DNA of 7,363 nt from Planctomycetaceae bacterium (lineage in GTDB: Bacteria; Planctomycetota; Planctomycetia; Pirellulales; Pirellulaceae), in NCBI GenBank assembly GCA_022614795.1, contig JAKEHX010000345.1, positions 1 to 7,363 on the forward strand, given 5' to 3'. Below the pieces are notes generated by a model. It did no database searches. It was not told where the DNA came from and saw only the letters and a list, made by a program, of their open reading frames with translations. Position 1 is the stretch's first letter. Each line of letters opens with the position of its first letter. Shown piece after piece: positions 5,191-7,363 of this stretch. Position numbers and translations under genes: made by a program.

Positions 5191-6162
5191 GGAGTCGCTG
5201 CCGCCGTCCGCCACAGCCACCGCAGCGAATCCGGCAGAATCGCCCCGCCGTGCTTGCCGTTGTGGCCCCCCTCGCCGCCGACGAACTGGTAGTCGTAGTG
5301 TTTGAACTTGAGGGCCGATTCCATCTCCAAGTTCGCCAGCCACCAGTTGCCGTTTCGGGTTGTCGAGGTCCCCCTTGCCGTCTTGAAGCAGCGCACGGAT
5401 TGGCTTGTTCGGGGTCTTGCGGATCATCGCATGATACGCGTGCCCGCCGCGGATGTTCGTAAAGCTGCCCACGTGGCTGAGCACCTTGCGGAACTGGTCC
5501 GGCTTCTCCCAGGCGACTGTCCACGCGCAAATGCCGCCCGATGAAATGCCGCCAATCGCCCTCCGCTCGGGGTCGCTCGTCAGCGCCAGCCCCGACTGCT
5601 TCGCCGCTTCGGGGAGCATCTCGTCGATCAGGAACCGGGCGTACTGATCGCTCAGAGTGTCGTATTCGACGCTGCGGTTATTCGCCTTCCACGGATCGCG
5701 CGGCAGCTCGTCCCCCGTTTGTCCAGAATTCTTGTGCCCCGGGTTGATGAAGACGCCGACGATCGGCGGCAGCTCCTTCTTGTGGATCAAGTTGTCGAAC
5801 ACGATCGGCACGCGGAACTGGCCATCTTCCTTCACGTATGCGTGGCCGTCCTGAAACACCATCACGGCGAAGTCGGTCTGTTCCTTCTGACTAGCAGCAG
5901 CCGGCACATACAGGTAGTACTCGCGGATCGTCCCTTCAAAGACGTTGCTCTTCCACACGTGTTTGGTCACCGTGCCCTGCGGCACACCCTCCTGGCGCTG
6001 CGAGTCGGGGCCGAGGACGTATTGATCGTCGGGGTCCGCGGCGTGGCAAACGGCTGTGAAAGACATGACAATGGTCAAGTAGTAGGCACACTCGGTGTGC
6101 CTTGAAAGTCGTACGGCACACGGAGTGTGCATGCTACTTGGAGCGAGGCCGGCGCGAAACAT
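5187..6162 (-). CDS. Secreted esterase of the enterochelin-esterase-like alpha/beta-hydrolase family, frameshifted
   Basis: This is an exported hydrolase of the putative esterase family (PF00756 type). Numbered from the ATG at 6162, residues about 28-41 (YYLTIVMSFTAVCHA) form the hydrophobic core and cleavage site of a signal peptide, with maturation probably after CHA. Ser207 in GISSG is the predicted nucleophile. FQDGHAY and the stretch around FINPGHKN are family-like. LLQDGKGDLDN (258-268) holds a candidate catalytic Asp. The frame breaks at 5353-5355. With one base removed it continues NGNWWLANLEME and reaches GGHNGKHGG (His300 likely catalytic) and ILPDSLRWLWR, ending at TGA 5187-5189 for 324 residues. 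The 6162 start has AGGA eight bases upstream, but it reads through a palindromic element. ATGs at 6132 and 6066 are alternatives. The substrate is unknown, and neither siderophore genes nor polysaccharide genes are nearby. Confidence 0.8.
5353..5355. other. Three-base run where the esterase frame breaks
   Basis: On the minus strand the esterase reads GAC AAC CCG, then AAA CGG CAA. Dropping one A of the run gives AAC GGC AAC TGG TGG, which translates as NGNWW and rejoins a frame encoding the conserved esterase C-terminus. With the extra base, the frame instead runs past the esterase stop into the carrier protein. This could be a sequencing or assembly error or a real recent mutation. The run is too short to look like a programmed slippage site. 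Confidence 0.8.
6076..6140. repeat. 65-base composite palindromic element at the esterase 5' end
   Basis: The outer arms CAAGTAG (6076-6082) and CTACTTG (6134-6140) enclose two stem-loops: AGGCACAC-TCG-GTGTGCCT (6084-6102) and GCACAC-GGA-GTGTGC (6116-6130). The second is an inverted copy of the first with two differences over 17 bases. Both have 3-base loops like the cluster at 118-186. The element overlaps the region encoding the start of the esterase signal peptide. It also lies between the divergent esterase and membrane-protein genes. It looks like a dispersed palindromic repeat that settled in a divergent promoter region. Confidence 0.8.
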
Positions 6163-6174
6163 GGGGCGGTTCCT

Positions 6175-6184
6175 GGGAGGGGAG
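6175..6184 (+). promoter_or_regulatory. Ribosome binding site that fixes the start at 6187
   Basis: GGGAGGGGAG ends two bases before the ATG at 6187, with its GGAGG core (6176-6180) six bases upstream. This is the strongest Shine-Dalgarno match in the window. It decides against the in-frame ATG at 6127, which lies inside the palindromic element and would add 20 unlikely residues. Confidence 0.75.
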
Positions 6185-6186
6185 CC

Positions 6187-6777
6187 ATGGCAGAACAGGC
6201 TGCGAATCGACCCAGATTAGCATGGCTAAAGCCGCGGTTCACAATCCGCGGGCTGCTTTGGATGACCGCTCTCGTTGCGGCCCTCTTCCCTGCCAGTTGG
6301 TTTGTCTGGTTTCTGCTACTCAACGCGTCGACCGCATGGGGCACCCACGCCGTCCTGGCAACTGCCGTGCTTCTGGCAATTGCCGCGGCAGTCGCGCTGA
6401 GCCGTGATGGTGCGACGCGGGCTTTCTGGAGCGGATTTGCTGCGGTTGGTTTCGTGTATTTTCTGCTTGTGGTGTGCAACATCGCGGCCCACGGCGGGGG
6501 AGGAGGAGGTTACGTGTTCGACCGCGAAAAGCTTGTCACGGAGCAATGGAACCAGTGGGTCTATCGCGAATACGTTATGCCGAAGTTGATGCCGATGCCG
6601 GGGATGCGGGGCGGCTACAACGTAGGGCCCGGGTCACCTGCCTGGGAAGACTTCGAGCAAGTTGCCGATTCGCTGTGGACGTTGCTGTTCGCCTGTGGCG
6701 GCGGTCTTGTTTCACTCGTGATCTGGACGACGGGCCCTCCGCGGCCTGCGCGTGGAGCTGACAATGGGCAGTCCTGA
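6187..6777 (+). CDS. Four-helix membrane protein, first of a paralogous pair
   Basis: The 196-residue protein has a basic N-terminus and then RFTIRGLL (17-24), the RF[ST][IL]R motif seen ahead of the first membrane helix in many planctomycete proteins. Likely helices are at 22-46, 52-71, 78-100 and 162-181. The third begins with RAFWSGFAAVGFVYF. A soluble loop (101-160) includes a run of six Gly (103-108) and a Met/Pro-rich part (MPKLMPMPGM). The last helix lies in DSLWTLLFACGGGLVSL. The family has no known function. The end overlaps the next gene by 14 bases, and the two share RA[FY]W[ST]G and DF..V....W[ST]LLFA at matching spacing, so they arose by duplication and are probably co-transcribed. 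The divergent esterase start is only 24 bases away if its longest start is used. Confidence 0.85.
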   Translation: MAEQAANRPRLAWLKPRFTIRGLLWMTALVAALFPASWFVWFLLLNASTAWGTHAVLATAVLLAIAAAVALSRDGATRAFWSGFAAVGFVYFLLVVCNIAAHGGGGGGYVFDREKLVTEQWNQWVYREYVMPKLMPMPGMRGGYNVGPGSPAWEDFEQVADSLWTLLFACGGGLVSLVIWTTGPPRPARGADNGQS

Positions 6778-7348
6778 GGCCAATCGCGACGGTCTGCGAT
6801 TCTCGCTCCGCACCATGCTCATCGGCATGGCGGCCATCGCCCTGATGATCCCTCTCGGCGGCTACGCGCTTCGCAATGCGTCGAACTGGGTCGGCTCGCT
6901 GACCTTTCTCATCACCACGATGATTCTGGCCGGCATGGCCTGTCTGGCTTTCAACCGCCAGGGGGTCAGCCGGGCCTATTGGACCGGCGCGGCGATCTTC
7001 GGCATCGCCTACTACATCATCGGCGGCGATCCTTGGAGCCAGCCGTACAACTACGAGCTGTTCACCGAGACGATCGTCACGGCCGCCTACAACCAGTTCT
7101 ATCCCGAAGGAGGCGCCGCGCAGCCGCCACAACCCGAGCCGCTCCCGTATCCCATCCCGGACAGCGCGGAGGAACTCGAAGAGAACGGCACTTTGGCCAC
7201 TCCCGTCCAGCCGGGCCCCGACCCGCCGGACCTGCGCGACTTTGTGATGGTGGCCCACATGTTCTGGTCGCTGCTCTTCGCCTTCGTCGGCGGGTGGGTG
7301 TCGCTCGCGATGTATTGGACGGGGAGAAGGCATTTGGCGGGGTCGTGA
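6764..7348 (+). CDS. Four-helix membrane protein, second of a paralogous pair
   Basis: The 194-residue protein begins with LRFSLRTMLIGMAA, the same planctomycete-type motif as its neighbour. Likely helices are at 17-36, 43-63, 69-87 and 164-185. The third opens with RAYWTGAAIFGIAYY and the last with HMFWSLLFAFVGGWVSL, each aligning with the first copy. The loop between the third and fourth helices (about 88-160) has diverged most. It is Pro/Glu-rich (PPQPEPLPYPIPD), whereas the neighbour has Gly runs. The ATG at 6764 is chosen over the in-frame GTG at 6752 because GGAG (6754-6757) lies six bases before it. It overlaps the upstream gene by 14 bases. No function can be assigned. Confidence 0.87.
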   Translation: MGSPEANRDGLRFSLRTMLIGMAAIALMIPLGGYALRNASNWVGSLTFLITTMILAGMACLAFNRQGVSRAYWTGAAIFGIAYYIIGGDPWSQPYNYELFTETIVTAAYNQFYPEGGAAQPPQPEPLPYPIPDSAEELEENGTLATPVQPGPDPPDLRDFVMVAHMFWSLLFAFVGGWVSLAMYWTGRRHLAGS

Positions 7349-7352
7349 ACAG

Positions 7353-7358
7353 AAGGAA
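7353..7358 (+). promoter_or_regulatory. Possible ribosome binding site for a gene beyond the window
   Basis: GAAGGA-type sequence follows four bases after the stop at 7346-7348 and lies five bases from the window edge. That is the right distance for a start codon just outside, so the operon may continue. There is no coding sequence in view to confirm it. Confidence 0.25.
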
Positions 7359-7363
7359 GCAAA

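Noticed and set aside
5353..5355. Programmed ribosomal frameshift joining esterase and carrier
   Set aside because: The run is only three A, with no slippery heptamer or downstream stimulatory structure recognised. A sequencing error or mutation is simpler.
4807..6162. A single 451-residue esterase-acyl carrier fusion enzyme
   Set aside because: Residues about 271-324 are Arg/Gly-rich nonsense while the alternate frame encodes a conserved esterase end. Removing one base restores both genes with an ATGA overlap.
6127..6186. Upstream start (ATG 6127) for the first paired membrane protein
   Set aside because: It lies within the palindromic element and has no ribosome site, whereas ATG 6187 has a strong GGGAGGGGAG.

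Overview
The window looks like chromosomal DNA of a GC-rich planctomycete, most likely from the Pirellulales or a close relative. No marker gene is present, so this is inferred from style. Two small membrane proteins open with the planctomycete-type RF[ST][IL]R motif just before the first membrane helix. There is a tandem pair of unlike clpP genes and an acyl carrier protein with an N-terminal zinc ribbon. The spaces between genes are full of short palindromes and 7-base repeats. No phage, transposase, CRISPR, tRNA or rRNA signal was seen.

Layout, plus strand: the last 19 codons of an unidentified gene (1-62); about 530 bases without a convincing gene, holding three short palindromes; a 480-residue multi-pass membrane protein (591-2033); two more palindromes; clpP copy 1 (2237-2863); a large inverted array of 7-base units (2864-3003); and clpP copy 2 (3030-3641). 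A 344-base gene-free stretch follows between convergent genes. It holds a nearly symmetric nest of palindromes built around a perfect 20-bp hairpin.

Layout, minus strand: a lipoprotein with a probable NTF2-like domain (3986-4660), a zinc-ribbon acyl carrier protein (4807-5190) and a secreted alpha/beta-hydrolase esterase (5187-6162). Transcription would run esterase, carrier protein, lipoprotein. As written, the esterase and carrier protein form one 451-codon reading frame. That fusion is best explained by one extra base at 5353-5355: removing it restores the conserved esterase C-terminus and a stop that overlaps the carrier-protein start as ATGA. A 65-base palindromic element overlaps the 5' end of the esterase gene.

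The window ends with two plus-strand genes (6187-6777 and 6764-7348) that overlap and encode paralogous four-helix membrane proteins, clearly a tandem duplication.

How the genes work together: the two ClpP proteins probably form a mixed proteolytic barrel, by analogy with actinobacterial ClpP1P2. The esterase and carrier protein look translationally coupled, but no shared pathway can be named. The most unusual material is non-coding: the 7-base inverted array between the clpP genes, the palindrome nest at 3721-3916, and the element at 6076-6140.
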